From positions 372,001 to 436,000 of the forward strand of contig CP075492.1 in NCBI GenBank assembly GCA_021613535.1: 64,000 nt of DNA, read 5' to 3'. The translations under genes and the position numbers were made by a program. Below, one piece after another: positions 32,195 to 45,999 of this stretch. The first letter of the stretch is position 1. Each line of letters starts with the position of its first letter. Below the pieces are notes generated by a model that searched no databases, had not been told where the DNA came from, and was given only the letters and a program-made list of their open reading frames with translations. The DNA is from Adineta vaga. Its lineage: Eukaryota; Rotifera.

Positions 32195-32433
32195 ACTAAA
32201 TATACTTTATCCACCTAATAATTCAGGTTCTCTATTTTGGTTTTATCCTTAATTCTACGTTTACTTTTATTGTTGATTATCTGATTAAATTCGCTTCTGT
32301 ATATCAATTGGATGATAGATTTGAAGTTATGAACGTAATTATTATTAATCATTAGTTTATTTTATTATGTTGAAATAAAACAAAGAATAATAAAAGACAC
32401 GGCTAATCGATCTTTACTTTCATTCCCATTCTT

Positions 32434-32867
32434 TTATTCAAAGTTTTCATCATCAATTTCCTCCGTGATCAATTCTGATTGAATATTCGAACCATTCAAA
32501 TTGCAAAGAGTTTCTTTCAACATTTGTTTTAGTTGTTGTTCTGTAATTGATGCTTCATCATATATTTTTTTTAATAACTCATGTTTACGATTTGTTTGAA
32601 CATTTTCTGTTATTTCTAAAGAAGAAAATTTATATATTGAAATATTAAAATAATCTTTACCATTGTTTTCTTCTTGTAGAGTAATGAGAAGTTCAACGGA
32701 TTGTTGCATTTCTCGAAAGTTAGAAGTAGGAGGTTTAACATTCAAAAACAAACGTAATGCTTGCTGACAATTTTGTTGACCAATTGTATTTTCAGTCATG
32801 GAATTTTCGCCAACCGTCTTCCTTTTCTTCACTTCATATTGATTTGAGATATAGCTGATCGCTTCTA
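32434..32867 (-). CDS. Hypothetical protein, probable last exon
   Basis: A frame of about 143 codons opens after a possible acceptor (CTTTTCAG at 32,868-32,875) and ends with the acidic tail LITEEIDDENFE. The sequence is hydrophilic with a probable helical part (LKQMLKETLCNL) and no transmembrane segment. The first in-frame ATG is MTENT at about 32,799. I found no convincing upstream exon. The family is not recognised. It could be a single exon of a larger gene or a fragment. The adjoining LRR locus is on the other strand. Confidence 0.4.
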
Positions 32868-33027
32868 CTGAAAAGATTCCAGAATCTTGTGGAATTTATC
32901 CAGAAAGATAATAAAATAAAATTCGCGATTTTAACGCACAACGTATTATCTGTCGCATGAAGAACTGATGTAGAGGTTTTCATTCAATCTTCGTCTCTAC
33001 CACATCTATTTACTTCTTTACACATAG

Positions 33028-34526
33028 ACACTGACCACGTTGGATCTTTCTCAAGAAGATATTGGCGACGCTCATACACAATATCTTGCAATTGGTTTAA
33101 GAAATAACACGGTGATTCTTATCCTATTTCATGATCTCTCCTATCTTCCTCGTTCTTTCACATAGACATTGACCACAATGAACCTATCACGCAACCAAAT
33201 TGGGTATGTCGGGGCTTAACATCTTGCTGATGCTCTAAGATACAACAAGATTAATCTCTTCATTGTTCGTCCCAATTATATTCATTATCTTTTCTAAATA
33301 CAGACACTGGCCATACTGGATCTAAGTTGCAACCAAATTGGAGCTGTGGCAGTACACTATCTCAGTGAGGCCCTACGGGCTAATAATGTGATTCTCATCC
33401 TATCTCCATCTCTCTCTCGTTTATTCAGAATTTTTTTCATGCATAGTCACTCACCGTATTGGATCTCGGTAGCACTTGGCTTGGAAACAAAAATTATAAA
33501 ATCGGAGACATTGGAGCACAATACCTCGTCAGTGCCTTACAGGATAACAAGGTAGCTCTGGTTCTTTTTTTCTCTCATATACACATGTTCTTTTCTACAT
33601 ATAGACACTTACAGTACTGAATATTGACTATAATGGAATCGAATTTACTGGAGCACAACATCTTGCTGCCGGTTTACGACATAACATGGTGATTATCGTT
33701 CTATTTTCATCTCGTCCAACTTCGTTTGTTCTATCCATAGGCACTTACTACATTGAATTTTGATGGCAATTCTATCGGAGATGTCGGAATACAATATTTT
33801 GCTGATGCTTTAACAGCTAACAAAGTAGTTCTCGTCCAAGTTTCACACCGGTCGTATCAATGATCTTCTTTACACGTAGGCACCCACCACATTTAGTCTT
33901 TATCGAAATGACATCGGAAAAGCTGGAGCACAATATCTTGCTGATGCTCTAATAAATAATACAGTGATTATTATTCTATTTTCATCTCAGAAATATTCAT
34001 TTTATTCTCTATGCATAGACACTAACCACATTGGATCTTGATACTAATGAGATTATGGCTGATGGAGCTCGATATATTGCTGATGCACTACGAAATAACA
34101 GAGTAGCTCTTATTCTAATTCCATTTTCCTCGTCCTTACCGTCTTTTCTAAATATAGATGCTTACTACACTGAATATGTCAAACAATTCGATCGATGCTA
34201 ATGGAGCACAACATTTTGCTGATGCTTTAAGAAAGAACACAGTAACTTTTATACGAATACCATCTATCTCGTATTAGTCGCTTTCTGTACACGTAGACAC
34301 TCACCACACTGATTCTTGAATCAAATAAAATCGAAGATATCGGAGCAAAACGCCTCGCTGACGCCCTAAGATATAACACAGTAAGTTTTATTCGATATTT
34401 TCTTGTTTTTGTATCGGTGTCATTTTCCACATGTAGACAATCGAGACTTTGAAGATCTTTCTATTGAATGGCATTTCTTCGGATGTGCAAAAAGAATTGA
34501 AAAGACAAGATAATAGAATCAAGTAA
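33028..34526 (+). pseudogene. Leucine-rich-repeat (RNase-inhibitor/NLR type) gene, one repeat per exon
   Basis: Eleven exons: 33028-33111, 33166-33249, 33304-33387, 33447-33551, 33605-33688, 33741-33824, 33880-33963, 34019-34102, 34158-34241, 34297-34380 and 34437-34526. Nine are exactly 84 nt, each coding one 28-residue repeat close to TLTTLDLxxNxIGDxGAQYLADALRNN. All introns are phase 0 and about 53-60 nt, with GT donors and TAG/CAG acceptors. Exon 4 is 21 nt longer, and the last encodes an end cap and TAA. Such LRRs bind proteins, as in NLR receptors and RNase inhibitor. Exon 2 has an in-frame TAA (33,217) where Gln is usual, and its donor reads AT instead of GT. No start codon or N-terminal domain was found upstream. 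It is therefore broken or 5'-truncated. Confidence 0.8.
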
Positions 34527-34785
34527 TTTGTTTATTAATTAATATTTATGATGAATAATAAAGTGATTCCAAGCTAGTTTTGTATTTGATTTATTTTATT
34601 CAACATACGTGATGAAAGAGATCTTGAATAGAACGAGTAAATGACTCGCTTTATCCTCGACTAAATCATTAAAATAAATGAATATTAAAGAGTGCACTGT
34701 TGAAAATATCACTGCTAGCGAAAAATATACAATCTATATTCGAAGCAGCTAGTCGCGAATATACCTTTATTGAAGTATCAAGCTT
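34527..34785. other. 3' flank of the LRR locus
   Basis: AT-rich. It contains AATAAA near 34,557 suited to polyadenylation. Nothing else was seen. Confidence 0.3.
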
Positions 34786-34830
34786 GAGGGTGTGGGTGTG
34801 GGTAATAGTTGTGTCTGACACCCACGCTCT
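34786..34830. repeat. Telomere-like foldback unit 6
   Basis: CTTGAGGGTGTGGGTGTGGG, a short loop, then GACACCCACGCTC. The right arm is shorter than the left. Confidence 0.7.
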
Positions 34831-35729
34831 GTTTATCATTGTGAATTTTCAACTCACGTTTTTTACTCATTTTTGAAATAAACAGAATGAAATAAAATAT
34901 TGTCTACTATTTACATATTCACAAAAAATACGAATGATGAAATACATATCGAAACATGATGATACAGTATGGAATCTTCCCCAATAAAGAACACGCAATG
35001 GTTATTCTCGTCTTTAGAATATCAATAAACCATTTTGACAAAAAAAAGGAAAATAATATGTATAGATGAATCACGTCCGGTTGCTCTTTTACTACTGATA
35101 AACGAGAAAATCCAGACGATATTAGTTTATTCATATTGAGTGAACCATATCGCTTGGATAAGAACTATTGATTATACTAGATAGACATGTTCATTATCGG
35201 AGAATATTTTTCAATCAAGAGAAGCAATTAATATTAGGAATCATTTCAAAATAAGAAAAAAGAGGAAAAACTCTTTCTGCATCTTTATTTACGAAGAATA
35301 TGAATTTTGTTGTAATGACAATCGATAAATTACCTAAAATTTGATCTCTAACATCATTTAGAAGTCTGTTAAACTATTCTTAATTATAGAAATAATTCTA
35401 TACATTATTGCTGAACACAAATGGATCCAATCTCAATATAATCTTAAAATGTATTCGATTGATATTTTCAGATGATGAAAATAAAAACAAGAAGATCATG
35501 TTTGAATAATGATTTATTGTCTTATCTTATCTAAGATATATATTTTGAATTAATAAGATGAAACAATTCTATAGATATAAAAATATCAATCAAGAAAGAT
35601 TACTGCGATACTTCAACGTATTGCAACGGAGACCGCTGGTCTTATATAACTCTATACTATCGAGAACAGATTGAAATTATTGATCCAATGCAAATTATTC
35701 GAGTGGGTACTATTTTTAGTAAGAAAATC
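34831..35729. other. Intergenic, nothing recognised
   Basis: AT-rich. The minus-strand open frame at 34,919-35,134 is not convincing. ATTGCAACGGAGACC near 35,625 resembles a word at about 14,385. Confidence 0.3.
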
Positions 35730-35753
35730 TTGAGGGTGTGGGTGTGAGTATCG
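35730..35753. repeat. Telomere-like unit 7 (single arm)
   Basis: TCTTGAGGGTGTGGGTGTGA, with the family lead-in but no visible opposite arm. Confidence 0.65.
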
Positions 35754-35841
35754 TTTCAAGTTCTAATTTTTTTTTCTTATCATTATTTATGATTGACAAA
35801 AAAAAATTAAAATAATTATAGTTTTCAAAAGTTCAGAATAT

Positions 35842-38800
35842 TCAATTAAAATCTAAGAATACAGGCATTTCATTCATATTTCCATCTCCATCAATACTAG
35901 AACAATTTGTAATCGCATAATTTAAACGATCATACATCACATCCGTTGATGAATATTCGGGTAGATCCAAAGTAAAACCACATGTATGTGCTTCTAAAAG
36001 AAGAAAATGTAGCGATATCATTCTCTCGATCTTTGTATTTTGAAAAAAAAAAAGATATTGAAAACGTTGCCTTACGTGGAAGTGCTCCATCGATTGGACC
36101 ATTGGTAATTTCATACGGATTGATGACAAACTTCGATGTAAATTCTTCATCTCGACTCGGTAATGTTGATCGACCCCAAACAAATTTTAAAAATAACTTT
36201 TTCTGTTCTTCAGTGAATTTCGTACTTAGTACTATCCAAAAATGTTGAATACATCGTGAAGTTAATCGAAAATTACCACCATACGTCGTGTTGCGTTTTA
36301 ATAATTCAATATCAATTTCACCTTTGCCACACACAGCTTCTTCTAACTCACGAGCCGTAAATAAACATAAGAAATAGCCAGGTATTACACTGTATAATCC
36401 TTGACGAATGTATTCAATTTGTCGAGAAAATTCCTGTAAACGATATTGACGATAAGTTGAACAATATTCGTTGAGATTCTGCCAAGTGATAGATATATCA
36501 TGTCCACCAGATACCAATTCAAACGTCTGTCCACTGGCACTAACGACTTCAAATCGTAATTCTTCAAGTATACTACTGAGTACATCATTTTCTGTATCTA
36601 TCAATTGATCTGGAGAATCAAACGTTTTTTCCAATTGATTAATTAGATTAAAACTTTGTATATCAATTGCTTCAATATCTTCTAAAGTGACTTCATCATT
36701 CACTAATTGTTTCCATAAAAACGTCGGAAATTTTAAGTCCAAATAGAAATGTTTTCGAATTGCCATACCCATCAGTTGACCGATAAATCGATATTGTTTT
36801 TTGATAACCATCGGAATCGATTTATTCGGTGGAAAAACATTTGGAATCCAACGATCACGATTCAAACCATCGTTCATTCGTCCATTGGGACAGAGAATAA
36901 ATAATGATAATCGAGTACTACATATATCTCCACAAATACATGTAATAGAATCACGATAGGGACCACCTGCATCAGTACTATGCATACCAAGATATTGTGC
37001 TCGCCAAAGACGTTCATTTTGTCGTCGAAAAAGAATATGAGCATTCGAATGGAGTTGTTCGTATCCTTGATAAAACATAGTTTTGGTTGTTATCGTACTT
37101 GCCTGAAGAGTATCAAAATTGACTGATAGAATATTATTCTCTGATGGCAATGCTGTAACAGCCAAAGCTCTTTCGAATAATTGAAGTTTTGTAGTACGTA
37201 AAATATACGATCTCGATGATCGAAATTTGTCGGTAACATGACTTTGTCCAATTGGAAGACTAAGATCAACGAATGAAACGAGTTTTTCAATGAATACATT
37301 TAATGTATAGAAGAATTTTATTCGTGTTTGAATGCAATGAATTGGAATATGCCACAGTGATGGATAACTTTTGAAATGAATTGAATTGTCTTCAATATTC
37401 ATTGGTAAACTAGTCATTAGATGTTCATTTATATAATCAATTAATTGAAAATCAGCAGTCAGATCAAAATAACGATGTGTTTGTTCAATTTCATCTCGAG
37501 AAAATTTATGTTGATTATCGACTATTTCGTTCAATTGAAAAATAAATAATTCGGGAAATGAAATATGTTTTGTTCGATTGTTTAACACATTTATTAAAGT
37601 TAATAGATAATGAAATGATTGAGGAAAATCAAAGTTTATCAAATCATTTTTACATCGTTCGAATAATAAATAAATTAGATCTAATATTGCTGGTTGAAAT
37701 ATTTTCATCGTATGATTTAATATTGATGGAGAATCCAATGATAATTGAATAAATAAATGAAAGAAAAAATTTTGAATATGTTTACTGAAATTGAATCGTT
37801 GACTTATTTGTAACAATCTACGAAAATCAAATGAAAAGATACGAATACGATCAAAATGAACAAATTACAATTTGACTTACCCAATGAAAAGATGAAGAAT
37901 GATTAGTTTTGTTCGATACAATGGACATAGAAGAAATAAATCAAATAGATATTCGATAAAAATCGTTGGAAAGATAATAGGAATTAATATATCGATATTA
38001 ATTTGTTTTCTTATCGATAATTCAGTTAGTAATGAAAGAAAAAGATTGAATAGTTTGAGAATAAATTTCAAATTTGGTTTTTGAATTATCTTCATCGATT
38101 GATTATCATCAGAAATTAATAATGATGGATCAGTAATCAATTGAATCATTTGTATACTAAGATTTTTTTGTAATTGATAGAGAAGTGATGTTGTATTGAC
38201 TAATGAATTGTTTTTCACTAATTGTTTGATTTCTACAGTAAGAATTCTTTTAATTAATAAACTCATTCGATCAATATCTTCATCAGTATGTAATCGAGTA
38301 TTATTATAATGATAATCTAATAATCGAAATAATGTTACAAGAAATGTATAATTACCAAATATTTCTAATGGAAATAAAGTTGATCCATCTAAAGACCAAA
38401 CTTTTAATATTGTTAAAATAACATAATGAGCATACATTGAGATTAAACCATGTTCACATGCAATTCGTAAGGTAATCAATTGATGATAAGAAATATTTTT
38501 ATGAGAATATTGAGTCTTTTTCCAATGTTGATCGATAGTCGATATTTGTAATAGATTTTTTTCTGATGAATTTCGATTCAAATCAAATAATTGATGAGTT
38601 AAATCACTTCCTTGAATAATCGATGGAGATTGATCTTGAATCCATTCATGAAAGTTTTTGTTAATATTTAGATGATCTACAGCTTGATCAAACCAATTTT
38701 TATCTGAGAATAGAGATGGCTTTGATTCTTGGAGAGTATTCCAATTCTCAAATAGAACTGTACCAAGTCTAATGATCTTTTCATCAGTATCAACATTTGT

Positions 38801-41800
38801 AAATGGAAGAAGATTTTGTAGTTTACATTTATCAATCAATGGATTTATTCTAGTAAGAAGATCATTGTTCTGATTCATTTTTATCGCTACGTTAGATTGT
38901 TGACGAAGAATTTCATCGAGCATATATAAATTTCTTGTTGTATGTTGTTCTAAGACTGATCTGATTAATAATGAATCATATCCATAGAGAATTAAACTTG
39001 GAGCAATTAGAGAATAAGGAGGTGTAACAAGATATTCTAATGAATAGTTAGAAGATTTGAGATCATCATTAATATCAGTTATACATTTTGTTATAAAAGT
39101 AATCGATTTACATTTGATACGAAATATATTATTCTTGATTATATTATGTTGACGAAATAAATCAATATGATTATCATTGATCAGTAATTGATGTTGATTT
39201 GTACTTATATCAAGATATAGAAAGCCATTGATATACAATTTTAATATTGATTCTTTAACAGCAATGATTAGACGTACATATTCATTTAGTTTTAATTGTA
39301 AATCAGTTTTTGTTTGATGATTGGTTAGACATAATTTTCCTTCGTTTGTCAAATAAATACTAATATCTGGATTAAGAGTGATCAATGTCAATCGATCATT
39401 CTCTTTTGGTAAATGATCAATTTCAATGTCGATAATCAGTGTATATTCTGACCATGGATGAATTGTTTTGTCCAAAACAAGATAATTTGTATTTCCATTA
39501 AGTTGTATAGCAGATTGCTCAGTTCCATCGATCGTTTCGAAATATTTCCATTCATCTGTATCTGATTCACATTGAATTTTATGCCATTTTTCAATAGTAA
39601 ATGGTTCATGCATAGGTACAAGAGATCCATCTAGAAAACTCTCTTGTTTGGCTTTGAATGTCCAGGTATTTGCTATTTTTAGATATTCTGTCAATCGATT
39701 ATGTTCAGAGGCAATATGAGTTAAGCCTGAATCGAATAAGTAACGAATTTGTTCTTCAGGTAGAGCATTTTTCCAAAAAGCAAGATTTCGAATTTTACCA
39801 GAAGTCTTAGGCAAAACACGAAGTTCGAGTGGAGTAGTAATGGAGAAGTTCAGTGTTTTGTATTCATGATTAATATACGTTTTTATTTGTTGTTCGTTGA
39901 CATAGAATACAATAGCTATACGAGTATTTCTGATTACTTTTTCAAACGGTATTTTCATGGATATTTTAGATCCTAATGTGAGAAGGTGGATATTATCTTC
40001 TTTTGAATGATTGCTCGAAAGTTCAAAGTCGAAGCTCATTGTCCATGAATCACAATAATCGATCATAAATGGAAATCCATCACATTCCTCTGTTACAATC
40101 AATCGATTTTCAGCCACAAGAAATTTTGTTTCTAAATGATATTGATTGATAAAGTCACGTAGAAATATCTTTGAAGGTGCAACACGTGATCGATAGAGAT
40201 TATATTGATCATCAGTACTTAACATATAAGCACTGAATGGATATCTTACTACGGTAAGTATAGTCGGTACTAACAAAGGTTTGTAACCATTTGGCAAAGG
40301 ACATTCATTCATATCTTCTGGACTAAAAATCCATTCACAAGTACTGAAAGGTGATGTATCATTTACTCGTAAAGTAACACACGGATAGTAAGTAGTTTCA
40401 GATCGATTGAGATGCATATTACATATCGTTTCAGTTGAACCAATTGGAAAATCATGAGCAAAAGCTGTACCTAAAAAGTGTCCATTTAACCAATAATTAA
40501 TACGAGTATTGACGCCATCAATTTCAATTCCACATCCACAAACATCATTACCATTCCAATGAACATTTTCTGCTATAAACGGAGATTCGATCTGATGATA
40601 CAACATTCCTTGAGATCCATCATATGACCATGAATATTGATCTTGACCAACACCGATAGTATGACTAGGATTGAAACCATTTGTTGCCCATCCAATTTGT
40701 ACAAATCGACTTTCTAACAAACGAATACAAAAGTACCATTTACCTTGACTAAGACGCAAATTATCGACAGTAAAGGTTATCGCTGAAGTATTACCAGTTT
40801 CAGAAATTAAGTACATTCGACCGGGAAATCGATGATGAGTTCCACATTCTTCTAACATCCATTGACCAATAATTTCAGGCAACATCGATACGATACAAAT
40901 ATCTTCGTTACCAATACGACCTTGTTTAAAATCATCTACGAATTGCTTTGATCCAATAGGTTTCCATTGATTGTTCTCTAAACTATTCATCATCGATACT
41001 TCTTCTTTCAATAGAGAATTATGCCAGATATGATATTGTTCTGTATCATCAGTAATATGTTTTTGATGCTCACATCGATCTAAACTAAGACAATATTGTT
41101 CCAAATGTCGTTTGTTCAATAGATATAAGTCAGTGGGTTGTAAACGATGAATAGTAGACAGAGCTGTAGTTGAAAGTTTGGCAATGATTGCTGCATAGGG
41201 CTTTTCCATGAAGATTTCTAGTAGTTTTTTACCGGTCATTAAGCGAAATAGAACTCCAATTGAACGACGTTTTAATGATAAAATAAGGAGAGAATCAAAG
41301 AGTGATTCATCAAGTTCAATAAAGTAGATCAAAGCATCAAATATTTTACTGATATTTGCGTGACTAATGGGTAGATCAAGTAGATAAGGTGGTAATACAT
41401 CAAGTTCAATACGTAATTGATCAACTATAACCCAACGAGTTTGATTAGTTTGACAATATTGAACGAGAAAAGGAAATGGACTATCTGGATTTGTCTCTAA
41501 AATTACTCCTAATTGAGTTTCTTCATCGAATTGATCTTCAGCATAGATTTGAACGATCGATCCAATACCAAATGGATGAATATATCCACCTAAAATACTC
41601 AAACAAGCGAGTAGATGATTGATTCGATCTGTATCATTCGATATAAATGAATTGTAATTCGAGAAAATAATATTAAAGATATGTTCAATAGCGATCTGTT
41701 GCCATGGTGATACAATAGAAATGATCATTCGATAGATATAAATCAATTCAGTAATAATTTCCGAAGATTTTTCTTTTGATCGAATACTATTACTGATTGT

Positions 41801-44800
41801 AAATAAAATTTCTTGTAGAAAACTTTTCATCAATGTGATTGCTTGTTCTTGTGGTAGAGAGAAGATAATTTGACGTACTATTTTCAATACTAGGAGAATA
41901 GTGATTAGATTTGTACTACACTGATACATTTGCCATAATTGATTGAAATATTCGAGAGTAGCACATCGCTTTCGGACATGTTCATATACTGTGACAGATC
42001 GAAGTAATAATATCAAGTATTGATTTGTTTCTTCGTATTTTTCTGATCCAAGAGCTATGTGTCGAAGGGAAATTTTTGTTGGTGCTACTTGATTCTTTTC
42101 TATAGAAAATAAATGTTTTAGTTCATTGAAAATACATTTTTCTTCGAACAATGTCTGGATATTTTCATCGTTGTCACTATACTTCCATAAATGTAAAATA
42201 TACAAACGAAACCAGTGATATGCAAGAGACATTTCATTTCGTATGAAATAGATTGATTGTGAGAAGTAAGAAAGAGTGGAAATAATCGTTGAGGAACTTC
42301 ATATTCACGCAAATATTGAATATCATCGGCAGTATACGATAAATTCAAAAGATAAAATACAAGAATTCCTAGTTTAATACTATTTTGTGGTAAATTGAGG
42401 AGAAGAAGAACATGAATGATCGAATGATAGACTTTACCAATTTCTTCTTTCCATTGATTATTGACTGTTGAGATATTTTCCAAATACGACCATTGAACAT
42501 CAATACTTCTTATATTCGACAGAAAGATAGTTAAAAAAGTTAACATTTGTTCATTTTGTTCAATTTGAATACATTTTTGAAGAAATGTATGAATAAATCG
42601 ATATGTAATCCATCGAAACATTGCTCGTTCATATTGATATGACATACATTGAAGAATTTCATTGAAATCCCATCGATTTTGATCACCATAAACATAGTTA
42701 ACAATCGCTCGATGTATTGTTTCTTCATGATTTATTTTTTGATTGATCCATTTCTTACTGTCTATCATCAATCTTTTAAATCGTAGACAAGCATCGAATG
42801 TTTGTTGTAATAATCGAGAATAGTTACTCTTAGATTGTCGTTGAGAATCTACTACTATAGTTGCTGATAAAGAACGTTCGATCTTAGGAATCCAATGACT
42901 CTCTTTGACGGAACAGAGTAAAAAGTGAGTTCGTGTTCGAATCTGTTCATAGAGTTCATCACAATTACCACCTTGTCCTCGTACAGTAGCAAAAGTCATT
43001 TGAATACGATGAGCATATTCAAATAGGGACAACAATTTTTCATGTGGTTTATTCGTATCATTATGAGATAATTCTTCTTTTGCTAAATTAACTCGACGAT
43101 AATGTTTGAGATAGACAGCAAAGAGATGAGCACATGCCTTATTAACGTATTGTTCAATCGATTTTTGTAGAAGACGATGTTTATCTTTGGTAAAATTTCG
43201 CATTTTTGATAGTAATTGTGTACCTTGATCAGTATTGTTATATACTGACAATAAGAACTCTTGATCATTGGATATTGTCTGTATCGAATAATCTATGAGT
43301 GTGAATTGACTATAGCGAGCCATGTTTGAGTGAAATAATGTTTCATTTAACGGATTTATTTCACATCCACCAGAGAATAAAGGTGATTTTAACATTTCAG
43401 TGTATTTCGTTTCTAGTAAATGTGATGGTTGACCTGATATTAGTAAATAACTGATTCTTCCTAATAACCAAGCAATATATCGAAATTGAGGTTTGTCGTT
43501 CATTTCTGTATGAGTAATATATTTTAAAATGAAATCAGATAATAAAGGTAATATAGCCATAAAAATTGTTATCGAACGTATACGATCTTCAATGACATTC
43601 AAAGTACTTAATTGAACAAGAAATGATATAAATAAATCAGTGTCTATCATACATTGTTCGAATAATAATGAAAGATATCGAATGAATACAGAAATAAGAG
43701 ATGTATTTTTATCACCATGAATGAGTCGAACAAAGATTAATCGTTGAAATCGTTCGAGAATTCGTTGTACTGATTTTGTTGAATGAGAATAATGATTCAT
43801 CAATGAGTTTAGGATTGTCCAAGTTTGATTCTTTTCTTCATGTTCATCGTATAGAAGATCAATCCAAGTCATTAGATTTATATTATCTGCTAATGCAATT
43901 GAGAATTCTTCAGTTAAAATAGAATATCTATTTTCTAGAATATGTTGAGACATATAGAGTAATCTATCTGTAAATGAGAAGATTTGTTTTTCGAGAATAT
44001 AAACAATCGCTTTTGCTGCTTGTCGACTAGCGATTGTATTTTCGGATTGATTCGTTGCCAATGAAAGGAAAACATCAAGCCAAGCTTGCCATTCTTTATC
44101 TATCCGATCTTCATTCCATCCAAATTCTTTGCTTAATAAGTTTCGATTATCATCACTAATTAATAATAATAAATATTTCAAATGAGTAGTGAATAATCTC
44201 AAACACACGTTTAATATAAAGTTTAACGTAACATTACCACGTGTTCTATTCATATGCGATAATTGTTCAATAAACTGAAATAATTGATGAAATGTTTCAA
44301 AATTAAAGTCAAACGAAAGAGAACTATTCATCTTGCTAGATCGATATTGTTTTTCAGCATGTAAAATATGATGAATATCAATATGAGCCATAGTTGCACC
44401 TGTGATCCATTGACCAGTGAATGTTTTTCTCTCGTGTTTCATCATTGTTAAAGTGGGATATGCACCAATCGATGCTAGATAAGCCAATGGATTCCAAAGA
44501 AGTTTTTCTAAATAAATAAAAATAGTCTCTATTACCAAATGAAGAACAAAAAAAACATAAAGATTATGAAACCTGAAGATATTTTATCGCCTGTAACGAT
44601 CCATTGTGGTGTGATTCGATCTTTCCATTGTTGATGAATCTTTTCAAAATTAGTATTGAATTGTTTTATGGTAGTTTGAATGATATAATTATGTTTGATA
44701 TCAAATACCAATTGATGCAGGATAGGTAAAATATTCTTCAAGGTCCAGAGACCTCGGGAAGCTCTTGATAGACCGTCAAGGATTCCACTTTCTGAAAGAG

Positions 44801-45293
44801 TCGATCTATTTCGATCTCGATTCACACTTATCGCACGATTTGGTTCAGGCGATAATCGAAGTGGTAAGGGTGAAGGTTTACGATCAACAGATCGAAATCG
44901 TGGCGACGCTGTCAATCGATGATAGTGATCATCTTTGATTGATTTTTGCTTGAGAATAAATGTCAATTGTTTGGGTTTGTCAAGAATATCTTGAATATTT
45001 CGTTGAACTTCAGTAAAATCATTCCACATTTGTTTTAGAATTGTTTCTTTCAAGATATTGTCAATGTGAATATTCCATGTTCGAACTTCAGTAGTATTGG
45101 TTAAAATAGATAAATAGTTATGAAGTCGAGTAATTAACTGTTGTTCAGATGTCAAATTTGGATGAAAATGTCTTTCTCGTGAGAGAAAAAAATTTACATC
45201 TTCTTGATCATTGAACGATAGAAGAGTATTGATACTTGGAATTGTATCATTAATTTTAATTAATGAAACGAATTCAGAGAAATATTGATCCAT
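35842..45293 (-). CDS. Giant HECT-type E3 ubiquitin ligase with SPRY and LamG-like domains
   Basis: Five exons: 44,573-45,293, 42,208-44,507, 37,881-42,154, 36,076-37,817 and 35,842-35,993. Introns are 65, 53, 63 and 82 nt, and all phases agree, giving about 3062 aa. I use the ATG at 45,293; the frame extends upstream only to a TTG. The first 1400 residues are helical and repeat-like. A SPRY domain spans about 1430-1590 (WATNGFNPSHTIGVGQD, YSWSYDGSQG). Two LamG-like beta regions follow at about 1700-2010. The HECT domain occupies about 2700-3062 (AGGPYRDSI, FIGQLMGMAIRK). The catalytic Cys is in AHTCGFTLDLP (about residue 3017), encoded in the last exon. It accepts ubiquitin and passes it to substrates. 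HECTD4 is a possible relative, but that is a guess. The gene appears intact. Confidence 0.85.
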
Positions 45294-45956
45294 TTCTCTA
45301 TCGTATGTATTATTGAAATAGAAAATAAATGTACTTCGATGACGAAAACAAACCTTCAATCTTTATAAAAAAAATACGAACAAAAAAGGTACCGCGTGGA
45401 TTGATGCTTATTTTTCTTTCTTTCTTTCTTTCTTCCATATTATGACATACTCTGGTGTAAGAACATTCGATCTGATTCATTCTCATTCAAAGTAAGGCTG
45501 TATGTAACGTGAACAGATCGAATATAAGCCCTCACTGTCAAGATAACTGAACGTTGATTCAGCTTCTGCTATTATATTAAAATCTTTAATGATCTTTTGA
45601 ACTCCTTCGTTACAGAACATTCATTGTTATACAACTTTCATTCATATATTTAAAGGAATTCTATCGCATGACGATTCGTTGTAAAAAAAACATCTTTCTG
45701 CTTTAATCGTATAAAAATTCAATTACTTTAATGAAAAAAACGTTTTTTCGTATATACTCATTAATTCATAAGTAAATCGCCAGCAATCTTTTTATTTATT
45801 TTATATAATTAAAAAACGAAAAATATCTTTTTGCGTGTTTAAAATTATATGAGCATTACATGACATCTCCCTTTCAAGCTGATCGACTTCAAATAATTCT
45901 TTAATCTATTCACCTCCTGTTCTAGTACGCTGAATAAAACAAACAAAGAGACCATC
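45294..45956. other. Promoter side of the HECT ligase
   Basis: AT-rich, with a CTTT microsatellite near 45,415-45,435. No specific promoter element was recognised. Confidence 0.35.
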
Positions 45957-45999
45957 TTGAGTGTGTGGCTCAGGCTATACTTTAACCCACACCCACCAG
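45957..45999. repeat. Telomere-like foldback unit 8
   Basis: CTTGAGTGTGTGGCTCAGGC, then TATACTTTAACCCACACCCACC. On the minus strand its loop reads GGTTAAAGTATAGCCTGA, matching the loops of units 3 and 4. Confidence 0.75.
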
